Origin: Hyphomicrobium nitrativorans NL23
GTDB taxonomy: Bacteria; Pseudomonadota; Alphaproteobacteria; Rhizobiales; Hyphomicrobiaceae
DNA length: 64,000 nt
Direction: 5' to 3'
Assembly (NCBI RefSeq): GCF_000503895.1
Contig: NC_022997.1
Coordinates: forward strand, 2,190,501 to 2,254,500
A program made the position numbers and the translations under genes. Positions 40,787 through 49,164 of this stretch are shown here, one piece after another. The notes below the pieces were generated by a model. That model worked only from the letters and a program-made list of their open reading frames with translations, did not search any database and had not been told where the DNA came from. How positions within the stretch are numbered: position 1 is the first letter of the stretch; each line of letters begins with the position of its first letter.

Positions 40787-42790
40787 ATGGGCCGCCTCGC
40801 TCTTACGGCGCTGGCTTTGATGCTGGGTCTCGGCTTGGCCGATGCGCCGACGGCCGAGCCGCGCCGGTCCGCCGGGAGCCTGGAGACGGGAGCGATCGAG
40901 CCCGGCGCGCCGGTCTCGTCCGTGATCCCCGAGGTGACGACGGTTCCGGCGGGATACGTCACGTATGAGGTCCAGTCCGAGCGCGCGGCCGAAGAGACCG
41001 CCGGTCGGCCTGAGGAGATTGAGCCGGTAAGAGAGAAAGCGGCCCTGACGCCCGACGCCGAACCGGAACCGTCAACCGAGGCGAACGTCGAGATCGAGGC
41101 CGGGGCGGCAGACGCTGATCCTGCGACCGTCAAAGCCGATCACGGGACCGAACGCGACGAGACCGCCGCGAACGAGGAAACCGAACCCGCCGAAGAGACG
41201 ACCGCCGCCGATGCGCCCGCAACGCCTGTGGCGGAAACGGACGCGACCGAAGCGGTGATCGCTGACGAATCCGGCGCGCACGTCCCTGCCGAGCAGGTCA
41301 CCGAGAAAACGGAAAAGCCTCCCATCGATCCGGCAACGCCCGTCGCGGAGGCCATCCGTGCGCGTCTCGCCGAACTGCCGGAAGAGGGAGAAGAGCAGGA
41401 GGTCAAGGAGCGCGAGGCGCTTCTCGATTTTTATGCGACGCGCGGCTACGCACCGCTGTGGGTGAGCGCCGATGGGCTTAACGCCGACGCGACGTCCGTC
41501 ATCGACGCGTTCGGCACGGCCAACGAATGGGGCCTCAATCCGGAGGACTTCCCGCGTCCTGCATTGTCGGATGCGCAAAGCCGGGATTTCTCTCCTGCCG
41601 ACCAGGCCGCGGCCGAGGTCGATCTCATGCAGATCGTGCTCAAGTACGCGCGCCACGCGCGCGGCGGGCGCATCATGCAGCCGTCCGAGCAGCTCAATTC
41701 GAACCTCGACCGGCGCGCCCAGCTCATCGAGCCGGCCGACGTGCTGGCGAGCGTCGCAGATGCTTCCGATAAGGGCGCGGCGTTGCTCGACACGCATCCC
41801 AAGCATCCACAGTTCCATCTGCTGCGCGAGAAGTACGTCGCAGCCCTCGGCAAGAATAAGCACGCCACGCCCAATGCCGCCGCCAAGCGGCTCCGCGCCA
41901 ACATGGAGATGTGGCGGTGGAAGTGGCCGGACATCGGCGAGTTCCACATCATCGCCAACGTCCCCTCCTACACGATCGACGTCGTCAAGGACGGCAAGAC
42001 GATCCACACCGAGCGCATCGTCGTGGGCGAACTCGGCAAGCAGACCTCGATCTTCTCGCGCCGCCTGCAGGACGTGACGTTCCGGCCCATGTGGCGCGTG
42101 CCCGAAAGCATCAAGGTGCGCGAGCTGTGGCCGAGCCTGCTGCGCGGGGGCGGCATGATGCGCCAGTACGGTCTTGAAGTCGAAACCAAGAGCGGTCGCC
42201 GCCTCGACTGGCGCACCATGGACTGGGCCAACACCGACATCCGCGATTACGAGGTCGTGCAGCCGCCGGGCGCGAAAAGCGCCATGGGCTACGTGAAGTT
42301 CTCCTTCCCGAGCCAGCACACGATTTTCATGCACGACACGCCGGACAAATGGATGTTCGGCCAGCGCCAGCGCACGTTGTCTGCGGGCTGCCTGAGGTTG
42401 CGCAATCCGCTGCGCATGGCGGAACTCGTGCTGGAACACGACAAGGGCTGGGGCGCGGCGAAGGTGGATGAGCTGGCGAAGCGCGGGCCCCTCAACAACG
42501 AGGTGCTGATCGACGGGCGCATCCCGATGCACATCGTCTACCAGACGGCATGGGTGGACGAGGACGGCACGCTCAAGACCTACAGCGACATCTACGGCCA
42601 CGAAAAGCGCGTGACGCTCGCTCTCGACGGCAAGTGGGACGAGATCAACAAGGGGCGCAATCATCTGGCTCCGCATGTGCCCGACCGGCGGCAGATCTCG
42701 CGCGCGCAAAGCGGCGCGCAACAGCGGGCGACGCCGCGCTCCGGCACGGCCAACAGCACGTTCATGAGCCAGTTCGGGATCGGGTTTTAG
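40787..42790 (+). CDS. L,D-transpeptidase, YkuD/YcbB-type, with acidic N-terminal region
   Basis: A 667-residue exported cell-wall enzyme that forms 3-3 crosslinks or attaches proteins to peptidoglycan. After a signal peptide (MGRLALTALALMLGLGLADA) comes a disordered, Glu/Ala/Thr-rich region of about 180 residues. The scaffold region holds LLDFYATRGYAPLWVSADGL and GLNPEDFPRPAL. The catalytic domain has IIANVPSYTIDVVKDGKTIH, HTIFMHDTPD and RTLSAGCLRLRNPLRM with the nucleophile cysteine near residue 535. The last 29 nt overlap the convergent ligase gene. Confidence 0.92.
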   Translation: MGRLALTALALMLGLGLADAPTAEPRRSAGSLETGAIEPGAPVSSVIPEVTTVPAGYVTYEVQSERAAEETAGRPEEIEPVREKAALTPDAEPEPSTEANVEIEAGAADADPATVKADHGTERDETAANEETEPAEETTAADAPATPVAETDATEAVIADESGAHVPAEQVTEKTEKPPIDPATPVAEAIRARLAELPEEGEEQEVKEREALLDFYATRGYAPLWVSADGLNADATSVIDAFGTANEWGLNPEDFPRPALSDAQSRDFSPADQAAAEVDLMQIVLKYARHARGGRIMQPSEQLNSNLDRRAQLIEPADVLASVADASDKGAALLDTHPKHPQFHLLREKYVAALGKNKHATPNAAAKRLRANMEMWRWKWPDIGEFHIIANVPSYTIDVVKDGKTIHTERIVVGELGKQTSIFSRRLQDVTFRPMWRVPESIKVRELWPSLLRGGGMMRQYGLEVETKSGRRLDWRTMDWANTDIRDYEVVQPPGAKSAMGYVKFSFPSQHTIFMHDTPDKWMFGQRQRTLSAGCLRLRNPLRMAELVLEHDKGWGAAKVDELAKRGPLNNEVLIDGRIPMHIVYQTAWVDEDGTLKTYSDIYGHEKRVTLALDGKWDEINKGRNHLAPHVPDRRQISRAQSGAQQRATPRSGTANSTFMSQFGIGF

Positions 42791-44441
42791 ACCGGGCGCG
42801 CGGCATCTCCACCTCGCTCTCCGCTTTCGTCACCAACTGCCGCGCAGCATCGAGCGTGTCGGCTTCTGCCGCAGGCTTGTCCCAGCGGATGCGGTGAATA
42901 CGCGGGAAACGCATGGCGAGGCCCGACTTGTGCCGCGCGGAGGGAAAGATCGCGTCGAACGCGATTTCGAGCACGAGCTTCGGCTCCACCGCCCGCACGG
43001 GGCCGAACTGCTCCACGGTGTGATTGCGCACGAAGCGGTCGATTTCGATCAGTTCCGCGTCCGTCATGCCTGAGTAGGCTTTGCCGACCGGCACCAGCTC
43101 ATGGCCGGGCAGAATGTCACCGCGCGCCCCGCCGGACGGAGCGTCCGCGATCTCGCGCCAGACGCCGAACGTGTAGTCGGAATAATAGGACGAGCGCTTT
43201 CCCGAGCCGCGCTGGGCATACATCAAGACGCAGTCGAGCGTCAGCGCCGCGCGCTTCCATTTGAACCAATGTCCGCGCGGCCGCCCCGACAGATAGGGGC
43301 TGTCCCAACGCTTGAGCATCAGCCCTTCGATGCCGCTGCTGCGCGTTTCGGCCCAGAGCGCGCCCAGCTCTTCGCGGGTGTCGAAAGAAACGAGTTCGCT
43401 GACGTCGCTGAGGGGTGGGCGATACCTGGACACCCAGCCTTCGAGCCGAGCCCGGCGCTCGCGGAAAGATAGCGCGCGCATGTCTTCGCCGTTCTCGATC
43501 AGGAGGTCGTAGAGACGGATGTGGGCCGGATGCTCGCGCATGAGCCGGCCGGTTACGGCCTTACGGTTGAGGCGTTGCTGCAAGTCGTTGAACGGCGCGA
43601 CGATCCCGTTGCGTACGACGAGAAGCTCGCCGTCCGCCAGCACGTCGAGCCCTTCGTAGGCGGCCACGATCTCTGGGAATGCGCGCGAGATGTCATCGCC
43701 CGCGCGCGAGAACATGCGCACGCTTGCGCCATGGGCGGCGATCTGCACGCGGATGCCGTCCCATTTCCACTCCGCGGCGAAATCTTCGGCGGAAAAGCCC
43801 GACCAATCGGTCTCTTCGATGGCGTGGGACAGCATGAGCGGGCGGAAGATGGGTTTGCCTGCTGCATCGGGGCGTGGACCTTCGCCTGAAAGCCATCGAA
43901 AAAGATCGGTGTAGGGTGGGGCAAGCGCGTGCCAGACTTCCTCGATCTCCGCGAGAGGCTCATCGCCCATCTCGGCGAGCGCCGCTTTCGCGAGGCGCGC
44001 GGACACGCCGACACGCGGTGCCCCGCCGATCAATTTCAAAAGCGCCCATCGTCCGCGTGCATCGAGACGGTCGAGCAGGTGGCCGAGCGTGCCGGCAATA
44101 TCGGCGGGCGCGGCAGATGCCAAAAGCTCAACCGTCTCCGCAAGCCCCGGCGTGACGGGCGGGGCGTCGGGATCGGGCCACATGAGCGCGACCGTCTCGG
44201 CCGTATCGCCCACATAGTCGCGTGAGAGCGCGTAAAGCACGGGGTCGATGCGCCCGTCCATCAGGAGAGCGAGGCTGCGCCGGAGCGGGAGGCGTGGAAA
44301 CAGCCCGTCGGTCAAAGCCGCAAGCGCAAACCCGCGATCCGGGTCCGGGGCTGTGCGAAAATATTCGGTGAGAAGCGCCAGCTTCGCGTTGCGCGAGGGC
44401 GTGGTCGAGAGCGTGTCGAGGAGAAGCGCGAACGCTTGCAT
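42762..44441 (-). CDS. ATP-dependent DNA ligase (cisplatin damage response ligase type)
   Basis: A 559-residue ATP-dependent ligase. The N-terminal DNA-binding domain (LLDTLSTTPSRNAKLALLTE, RWALLKLIGGAPRVGVSARL) precedes the adenylation domain with the lysine motif EWKWDGIRVQIAA (KWDG), DGELLV, and SSGIEGLMLKRWDSPY; an OB-fold with FKWKRAALTLDCVLMYAQRG follows. GGGAGAA before the ATG at 44441 supports the start, 4 nt after the stop of the exonuclease gene, so the two form one operon. In related genomes this ligase is accompanied by an exonuclease and a DEXH helicase; the helicase is not in this window. Confidence 0.93.
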   Translation of the reverse strand: MQAFALLLDTLSTTPSRNAKLALLTEYFRTAPDPDRGFALAALTDGLFPRLPLRRSLALLMDGRIDPVLYALSRDYVGDTAETVALMWPDPDAPPVTPGLAETVELLASAAPADIAGTLGHLLDRLDARGRWALLKLIGGAPRVGVSARLAKAALAEMGDEPLAEIEEVWHALAPPYTDLFRWLSGEGPRPDAAGKPIFRPLMLSHAIEETDWSGFSAEDFAAEWKWDGIRVQIAAHGASVRMFSRAGDDISRAFPEIVAAYEGLDVLADGELLVVRNGIVAPFNDLQQRLNRKAVTGRLMREHPAHIRLYDLLIENGEDMRALSFRERRARLEGWVSRYRPPLSDVSELVSFDTREELGALWAETRSSGIEGLMLKRWDSPYLSGRPRGHWFKWKRAALTLDCVLMYAQRGSGKRSSYYSDYTFGVWREIADAPSGGARGDILPGHELVPVGKAYSGMTDAELIEIDRFVRNHTVEQFGPVRAVEPKLVLEIAFDAIFPSARHKSGLAMRFPRIHRIRWDKPAAEADTLDAARQLVTKAESEVEMPRARSKTRSRTGS

Positions 44442-44445
44442 GACG

Positions 44446-45463
44446 CTATTCTCCCTCGTCCTCGAAGCCGACGAGCGAAAGCGCACGCGCCTTGCGTCCG
44501 CGGCGTGCGAGTTCGTAGACGAGTGCGTCGTCGCGCCCGTGCGTGACCCAGACGTCGTCCGCGCCGGTCTTCGTCACGGTCGCGATCAGCTCGGGCCAGT
44601 CCGCGTGATCCGAGATGACGAGCGGCAGTTCGACGCCTGCCTGCCGGATGCGCCCCCGGATCCGCATCCACCCGGAGGCGAACGCGGTGACCGGATCCGC
44701 AAAGCGGCGCGACCAGCGGTCGCCGAGCGCGGACGGGGGACAGAGCACGAGCGCGCCGGTGAATTCGGGGGGTTTTCGCATCGAGCGGCACGGGGCGGAC
44801 GTCGCCGAGAGCGACGCCGAGCCGCTCGTAGAGCGCCGTCATCTCGACGAGCGCGCCATGAAGATAGATCGGGGCATCGTACCCGGCATCGCGCGCGAGG
44901 CGCATGACGCGCTGCGCCTTTCCGAGCCCGTATGCGCCAACGAGATGCGTGCGCTCGGGATTGCGCGCGAGCGAGGCGAGGAGGCGGCCGATCTCGCGCT
45001 CCGCGGGCTCGTGTCGGAACACAGGCAGCGCAAACGTCGCTTCCGTCACGAACACGTCGCAGGAAACGCGTTCGAACGGGGGGCACGTGGGATCGGACGC
45101 GCGTTTGTAATCGCCGGAGACGACGGCCCGCTGTCCTTGCCATTCGAGCACAACCTGCGCGGAGCCGAGCACGTGCCCGGCGGGGACCAGACGAACAGTG
45201 ACGCCGCCGAGGTTGCGCGCCTCGCCGTATGCCGCCGCTTCGAAGCGCCCCGCGCCGTCCATGCCGAGCCTGAGCTTCATTACCTCGACGGTTTCGGGCG
45301 TCGCCAGCACGGCGTCATGCCCGGCGCGCGCATGATCGCTGTGTCCGTGCGTGATGATGGCGCGGGGAACGGGGCGGGCTGGATCGACGTAGACGTCGGC
45401 GGGTGCGCAATAGAGCCCGCGGTCCGTTGGGTAGAGCCACTGATCGACGCCGGAAGAACGCAT
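44446..45463 (-). pseudogene. Ligase-associated metallo-beta-lactamase exonuclease, broken by a frameshift
   Basis: The N-terminal three quarters are in one frame (MRSSGVDQWLYPTDRGLYCA, AIITHGHSDHARAG with the HxHxDH metal site, AGHVLGSAQVVLEWQG, VSGDYKR) and the C-terminal quarter in another (KPPEFTGALVLCPPSALGDR, LPLVISDHADWPELIATV). They meet at the G6T4 run 44767-44776 (A4C6 on the gene strand); removing one base gives VPLDAKPPEFTG and a 338-residue protein of normal length. Catalytic motifs are otherwise intact. Start ATG 45463 fits family members better than GTG 45475. Operon with the ligase. Confidence 0.87.
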
Positions 45464-45514
45464 GAACGAAAACACCCGCTGATCTACCCGGCCTGACGCC
45501 GGCTGCCAACAAAC

Positions 45515-45542
45515 GCAGGGCAGCCGCCGGCGGTTGCCCTGC
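45515..45542. repeat. 14 bp-arm hairpin
   Basis: GCAGGGCAGCCGCC (45515-45528) is followed directly by GGCGGTTGCCCTGC (45529-45542), an inverted repeat with a single mismatch. It lies upstream of the exonuclease start, next to the repeat at 45545-45692. Confidence 0.8.
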
Positions 45543-45544
45543 CC

Positions 45545-45692
45545 TTGTCATCCCGGAAAGGCGGAACACAAGCGAAGCCTTGTCCGGAACCCAGCGCAAG
45601 GCTCGTCGAAGAGGCGATATTTTGCGATAGGAGCTTTTGCTGGCTCCCGGCGCGGCGCTCGGGCTTCCGCCCTCGCTTGGCCGGGATGACAA
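45545..45692. repeat. 148 bp element bounded by perfect 12 bp inverted repeats
   Basis: TTGTCATCCCGG (45545-45556) and CCGGGATGACAA (45681-45692) are exact inverted copies bounding a non-coding segment. Sequences of this kind (GTCATCCCGG...CCGGGATGAC) occur as dispersed intergenic repeats in many alphaproteobacteria. The surrounding 45464-45755 gap holds no gene. Confidence 0.75.
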
Positions 45693-45755
45693 AGGGGGCG
45701 GAAGCCCACCGGCGCTTAGGCGCGTGCCCCTGGATCGTTACGCGGGGAACCGGGA

Positions 45756-45962
45756 TCAGGCGATGATATCCGGCAGAAGCTGATCCTCGATCTTGGTGAT
45801 CTGGTCCTTGAGGGCGAGCTTCTTTTTCTTCAACCGGCGAATCGTGAGTTGATCGATGGCGCCATCGGCTTCGAGCGTCGAAATCTCGTCGTCGAGAGCC
45901 CGGTGCTCACTCCGGAGCTGCACGAGTTCGTCTCGAAGCTCCCTGTCGTTTTGCCGCTGCAT
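45756..45962 (-). CDS. DUF465 (YdcH-like) small coiled-coil protein
   Basis: A 68-residue helical protein: LRDELVQLRSEHRALDDEIS, then TIRRLKKKKLALKDQITKIE, the DUF465 signature. Family members are short, charged coiled coils of unknown function. The frame is open to 46211, but only the part from about 45962 is conserved-looking; GTG at 45971 is an alternative start. Divergent from a second DUF465 gene. Confidence 0.85.
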   Translation of the reverse strand: MQRQNDRELRDELVQLRSEHRALDDEISTLEADGAIDQLTIRRLKKKKLALKDQITKIEDQLLPDIIA

Positions 45963-46230
45963 GTCGCTCACTGCTCGAAGGTCAGCCGGCAGCGTTGCCG
46001 GGGACCCCGCGTACCCTGCTCGACAAAAGGCAATATCGGGCCAAACGTTATGTTCCGCAAGCAAGTCGGGCGTTGAGCGCGCGAATGGCTTTGCATAAAG
46101 CGGCGCGAGCACACTCTTGGCGGTAAAGAATTCGTTCAACGTGTTCCTTTCGGACGCACCCCTTCCAATGGACAATCCGTGGCATATCTGTAACAATGCT
46201 ACGGTCTTCAACTCTGAAAAGGAGGTCAGG

Positions 46231-46401
46231 ATGGCGCTTTCGGCTCATCTTCAGGAACTCTCAGAGAAGCACCGGCTCCTTGAGCGCCGGATCGAAGAGG
46301 AGACGGCACGACCCGGTTCGGACGACGTGACGATCCGCCGGCTTAAGCAAGAAAAACTGAAGCTGAAGGACGAGATCGTCCGGCTCGAAACACGCCACTG
46401 A
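46231..46401 (+). CDS. DUF465 (YdcH-like) small coiled-coil protein
   Basis: A 56-residue coiled-coil protein (LQELSEKHRLLERRIEEETA, then VTIRRLKQEKLKLKDEIVRL), the same family as the divergent gene at 45756-45962. The ATG at 46231 has a near-perfect AAGGAGGT 5 nt upstream, so the longer frame from 46117 is rejected. Shares the core H-R-L-L/D-R-x-I and TIRRLK-K-K-LKD with its partner. Confidence 0.88.
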   Translation: MALSAHLQELSEKHRLLERRIEEETARPGSDDVTIRRLKQEKLKLKDEIVRLETRH

Positions 46402-46747
46402 CGTAGACTGCGGGGTTTCCCCCACCACCCTTCCTTTTCGCATCGATCCGAAATCGGAAGCCGAGCCGGCAAACTTCGAGCCGGTCAGTCTTCCGGCCGG
46501 ATCCGACGAGGGAGGGTGCATGCGGGGATTTTTGCGTCGCGCGTTGTCGGCGAAGATCTGTCCGTGCCGTTAGCGAAGCAGCCCCGCGTCCCCGTTTTTG
46601 AGATGCCGACATTCAGCGGGTGCGAGGGCATGCGTATGCACTCGACGCTGTGCTGATTCGTGATCTGACGCTAAAAAGTTGAGAGCGGCGGCGTTGCGCG
46701 GGCGCGTAGATGCGCTCGCTCGCCGCGCTCTCTGCCATGCGTCGTTG
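46402..46747. other. 346 bp gap without a recognisable gene
   Basis: Between the DUF465 gene and the acyl-CoA synthetase stop. Frames here are short and lack ribosome sites or family motifs. I see only weak palindromes (GGGGTTTCCCC near 46411 and CCGGCCGG near 46492) and no convincing terminator, tRNA or promoter. Confidence 0.5.
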
Positions 46748-48376
46748 TTAGGCGTCTTTCGCCAGTTCGCGCAGCTTGAACTTCTGCACTTTGCCGGTGG
46801 ACGTCTTGGGCACCTCGGTGAACACGATGTGGCGCGGCGCCTTGTAGTGCGCGAGCCGCTCGCGGCACCACGCGATCATTTCGTCCGCCGTCGCGGTTGC
46901 TCCCGGCTTGAGCTCGACGAATGCGCACGGCGTCTCGCCCCACTTGTCGTCGGGCTTGGCCACCACTGCGCAGAGCGCCACGGCCGGGTGCTTGTAGAGA
47001 ACGTCCTCGACCTCGATCGACGAGATGTTCTCGCCGCCGGAGATGATGACATCCTTCGAGCGGTCCTTGAGCTGGATATAGCCGTCCGGATGCAGCACGC
47101 CGAGGTCACCGGAATGGAACCATCCGCCCGCGAAAGCCTCCGCCGTCGCCTCCGGGTTTTTCAAGTAGCCCTTCATGACGATGTTGCCGCGGAGCATGAC
47201 CTCGCCCAGCGTTTCGCCGTCGGCTGGCACCTCTGTCATCGTCGTAGGGTCCATGACGGTGAGCCCTTCGAGCGCCGGATAGCGAACGCCCTGCCGGGCC
47301 CGCCGCGCGTCTTTCTCGGCCTTCGGCAGATCGTCCCACGCGCTATGCCATTCGTTGAGCGTGGCGGGCCCGTAGGTTTCCGTCAGCCCGTAGAGATGCG
47401 TCAGCGCGAAGCCTGCTTCGTTCATGCGCGCCATCACTGATTCTGGCGGCGGGGCGGCCGCGTGGTTGAATGCCACGCGATGCTTGATCTCGCGCTTCTC
47501 ATCGTCGCTGGCGTTGAGCAGCGTCGCCATCACGATCGGCGCGCCGGAAAGGTTGGTGACTTTGTGATCCACGATGGCGTCGTACATCGCCTTGGCGCGC
47601 ACCCAGCGCAGGCACACGTGCGTGCCAGCCACCAGCGACAGCGTCCACGGGAAGCACCAGCCGTTGCAGTGGAACATCGGCAGGGTCCAGAGGTACACCG
47701 GATGGCGGACCATGCCTGTCGCGATGGTGTTCGCGTAGCACATCAACGCCGCGCCGCGATGATGATAGACGACGCCCTTCGGATTCCCCGTCGTGCCGGA
47801 CGTGTAGTTGAGGCTGATCGCCTCCCACTCGTCGTCGGGCTTGCGCCAATCGAACTCGGGATCGCCCCCGGCGACGAACGCCTCATAGTCGAGACCGGAG
47901 AGCGCTTCGCCAGCCTGAGGAAATTCGAGGTCGTTGTAATCGATCACAAGCGGCTTGACGGACGCGAGCGCAAGCGCCTCCTTGATCGACGCCGAAAACT
48001 CGCGGTCGGTGATCAGGACCTTGCTTTCCGCGTGGTCGAGCTGGAAGGCGAGAATGGGCGGGTCGAGCCGCGTGTTGAGGCAATGCAGCACGGCGCCCGT
48101 CATCGGCACGCCATAGTGCGCTTCGAGCATGGCGGGTGTGTTCGAGAGCATCACCGAGACCGTGTCGCCCGGAGAGATACCCCGCTTCGCGAGCGCCGAC
48201 GCAAGCCTCCGGCTCCGAGCGTAGAACGTCGCGTAGTTTGTCCGCTGGCTCCCGTGAACGATCGCGGTGTGCTGCGGGTAGACGGTCGCCGCCCGTTCCA
48301 GGAGGCCGATTGGGGAGAGGGGCTGATAGTTCGCCGGATTTTTGTCGAGGCCGGTCGCGTAGGGATTGTCGCTCAT
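46748..48376 (-). CDS. Acyl-CoA synthetase (AMP-binding; DmdB-like)
   Basis: A 542-residue adenylate-forming ligase that activates a carboxylic acid with ATP and CoA. Motifs: SLNYTSGTTGNPKGVVYHHR (P-loop), LYGLTETYGPATLNEWHSAW, GWFHSGDLGVLHPDGYIQLK DRSKD, GGENISSIEVEDVLY and the catalytic lysine in PKTSTGKVQKFKLREL. The opening (NPYATGLDKNPANYQPLSPI) is typical of the medium-chain / methylmercaptopropionate-CoA ligase subgroup, but the substrate cannot be fixed. The frame is open to 48679; ATG 48376 (MSDNPYATG) is chosen. Confidence 0.93.
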   Translation of the reverse strand: MSDNPYATGLDKNPANYQPLSPIGLLERAATVYPQHTAIVHGSQRTNYATFYARSRRLASALAKRGISPGDTVSVMLSNTPAMLEAHYGVPMTGAVLHCLNTRLDPPILAFQLDHAESKVLITDREFSASIKEALALASVKPLVIDYNDLEFPQAGEALSGLDYEAFVAGGDPEFDWRKPDDEWEAISLNYTSGTTGNPKGVVYHHRGAALMCYANTIATGMVRHPVYLWTLPMFHCNGWCFPWTLSLVAGTHVCLRWVRAKAMYDAIVDHKVTNLSGAPIVMATLLNASDDEKREIKHRVAFNHAAAPPPESVMARMNEAGFALTHLYGLTETYGPATLNEWHSAWDDLPKAEKDARRARQGVRYPALEGLTVMDPTTMTEVPADGETLGEVMLRGNIVMKGYLKNPEATAEAFAGGWFHSGDLGVLHPDGYIQLKDRSKDVIISGGENISSIEVEDVLYKHPAVALCAVVAKPDDKWGETPCAFVELKPGATATADEMIAWCRERLAHYKAPRHIVFTEVPKTSTGKVQKFKLRELAKDA

Positions 48377-48855
48377 CAGGGCCGTTCGGTTCTCTGCCGT
48401 GGAAGAAGGGTTCGGCCCAACGCTACCGAACGCAGCCACGGGCGGCAACGCCGATCCGTCGGCAGCCTGCCTCGTGGGGCCGCACCGCTTTGCCCCTCGC
48501 TTGAGCAGACGCGCGACGAAAAAAGCAGCTCCGGCCCCGCCGGGTGGGCACTCAAGGCCCCCAAAAAAAGAACTTCGGCGCGGAATGGGTCCCCCCGTGT
48601 TCCGCGCCGGTCTGACGTTCGTTCTTGCCCTGATGACTTCTGAGAGGCCGTCTTCGCGACCCTTCTGCGACAATGCCACATGATGTTGGATATCTTGTTA
48701 AAGAATCTCGTTAACAGCCCGTATCTTCATGCTCCTTTTGCAAACGGAAATGCCGTTGATGGCCCGCCGCGAGCCTTGAACCTCCGCGAGGGATCGGGCA
48801 GGAAGAGACAGGCTGCGTCGGGCGGCCATGCTTTGGACGAAAGAGGATTGTGCGC
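48377..48855. other. 479 bp divergent intergenic region
   Basis: Separates the leftward acyl-CoA synthetase and the rightward DUF4170 gene. Frames here have no ribosome sites or family motifs. It holds the hairpin at 48576-48609 and an inverted repeat TGTTAA (48696-48701) / TTAACA (48711-48716) with a 9 nt spacer, a possible regulator site for either gene. Confidence 0.5.
48563..48609 (-). terminator. Terminator-like hairpin with T7 tract, no gene upstream on this strand
   Basis: On the leftward strand a perfect 10 bp stem TTCCGCGCCG/CGGCGCGGAA (plus-strand arms 48576-48585 and 48600-48609, 14 nt loop) is followed after 6 nt by T7 (48569-48563). The spacing to the T tract is long for a classic terminator. 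No leftward coding gene lies between here and 51043, so if functional it would end an untranslated transcript starting in 48610-48855. Confidence 0.45.
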
Positions 48856-49134
48856 ATGAGCGGTGAGCGGGAAGAAGCTCCCAAGCAGCTGTTGCATCTG
48901 GTATTCGGCGGCGAACTCGAAAATCTCGATGGCTTCGAGTTCCGCGACCTCGATGCGCTGGATATCGTGGGAATTTTCCCCAATTACGCGGAAGCCTACA
49001 CAGCCTGGAAGGCTGCGGCTCAGAAGACAGTGGATAATGCCGCGATGCGCTATTTTATCGTCCATATGCATCGTTTGTTGGAGCCTCAGCAAAACGGTGC
49101 CGAATCCCATTCGGGAGGCAAAGCCGTGGCTTAA
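48856..49134 (+). CDS. DUF4170 protein
   Basis: A 92-residue protein with the DUF4170 pattern HLVFGGELENLDGFEFRDLD, VGIFPNYAEAYTAWKAAAQK, MRYFIVHMHRLLEP. AGAGGA lies about 8 nt before the ATG at 48856; GTG 48850 is an alternative. In Hyphomicrobiales this small gene recurs beside Kdo/lipid A genes, as here (31 nt before the MsbA-like gene), so a role in envelope lipid metabolism is suspected but unproven. Confidence 0.85.
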   Translation: MSGEREEAPKQLLHLVFGGELENLDGFEFRDLDALDIVGIFPNYAEAYTAWKAAAQKTVDNAAMRYFIVHMHRLLEPQQNGAESHSGGKAVA

Positions 49135-49164
49135 GCCCGGCTTGGATCTGGAGCCCCACAACGT

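Noticed and set aside
48366-48683. A 105-residue rightward frame between the acyl-CoA synthetase and DUF4170
   Set aside because: No ribosome site, low-complexity Pro/Arg content, and it spans the hairpin region.
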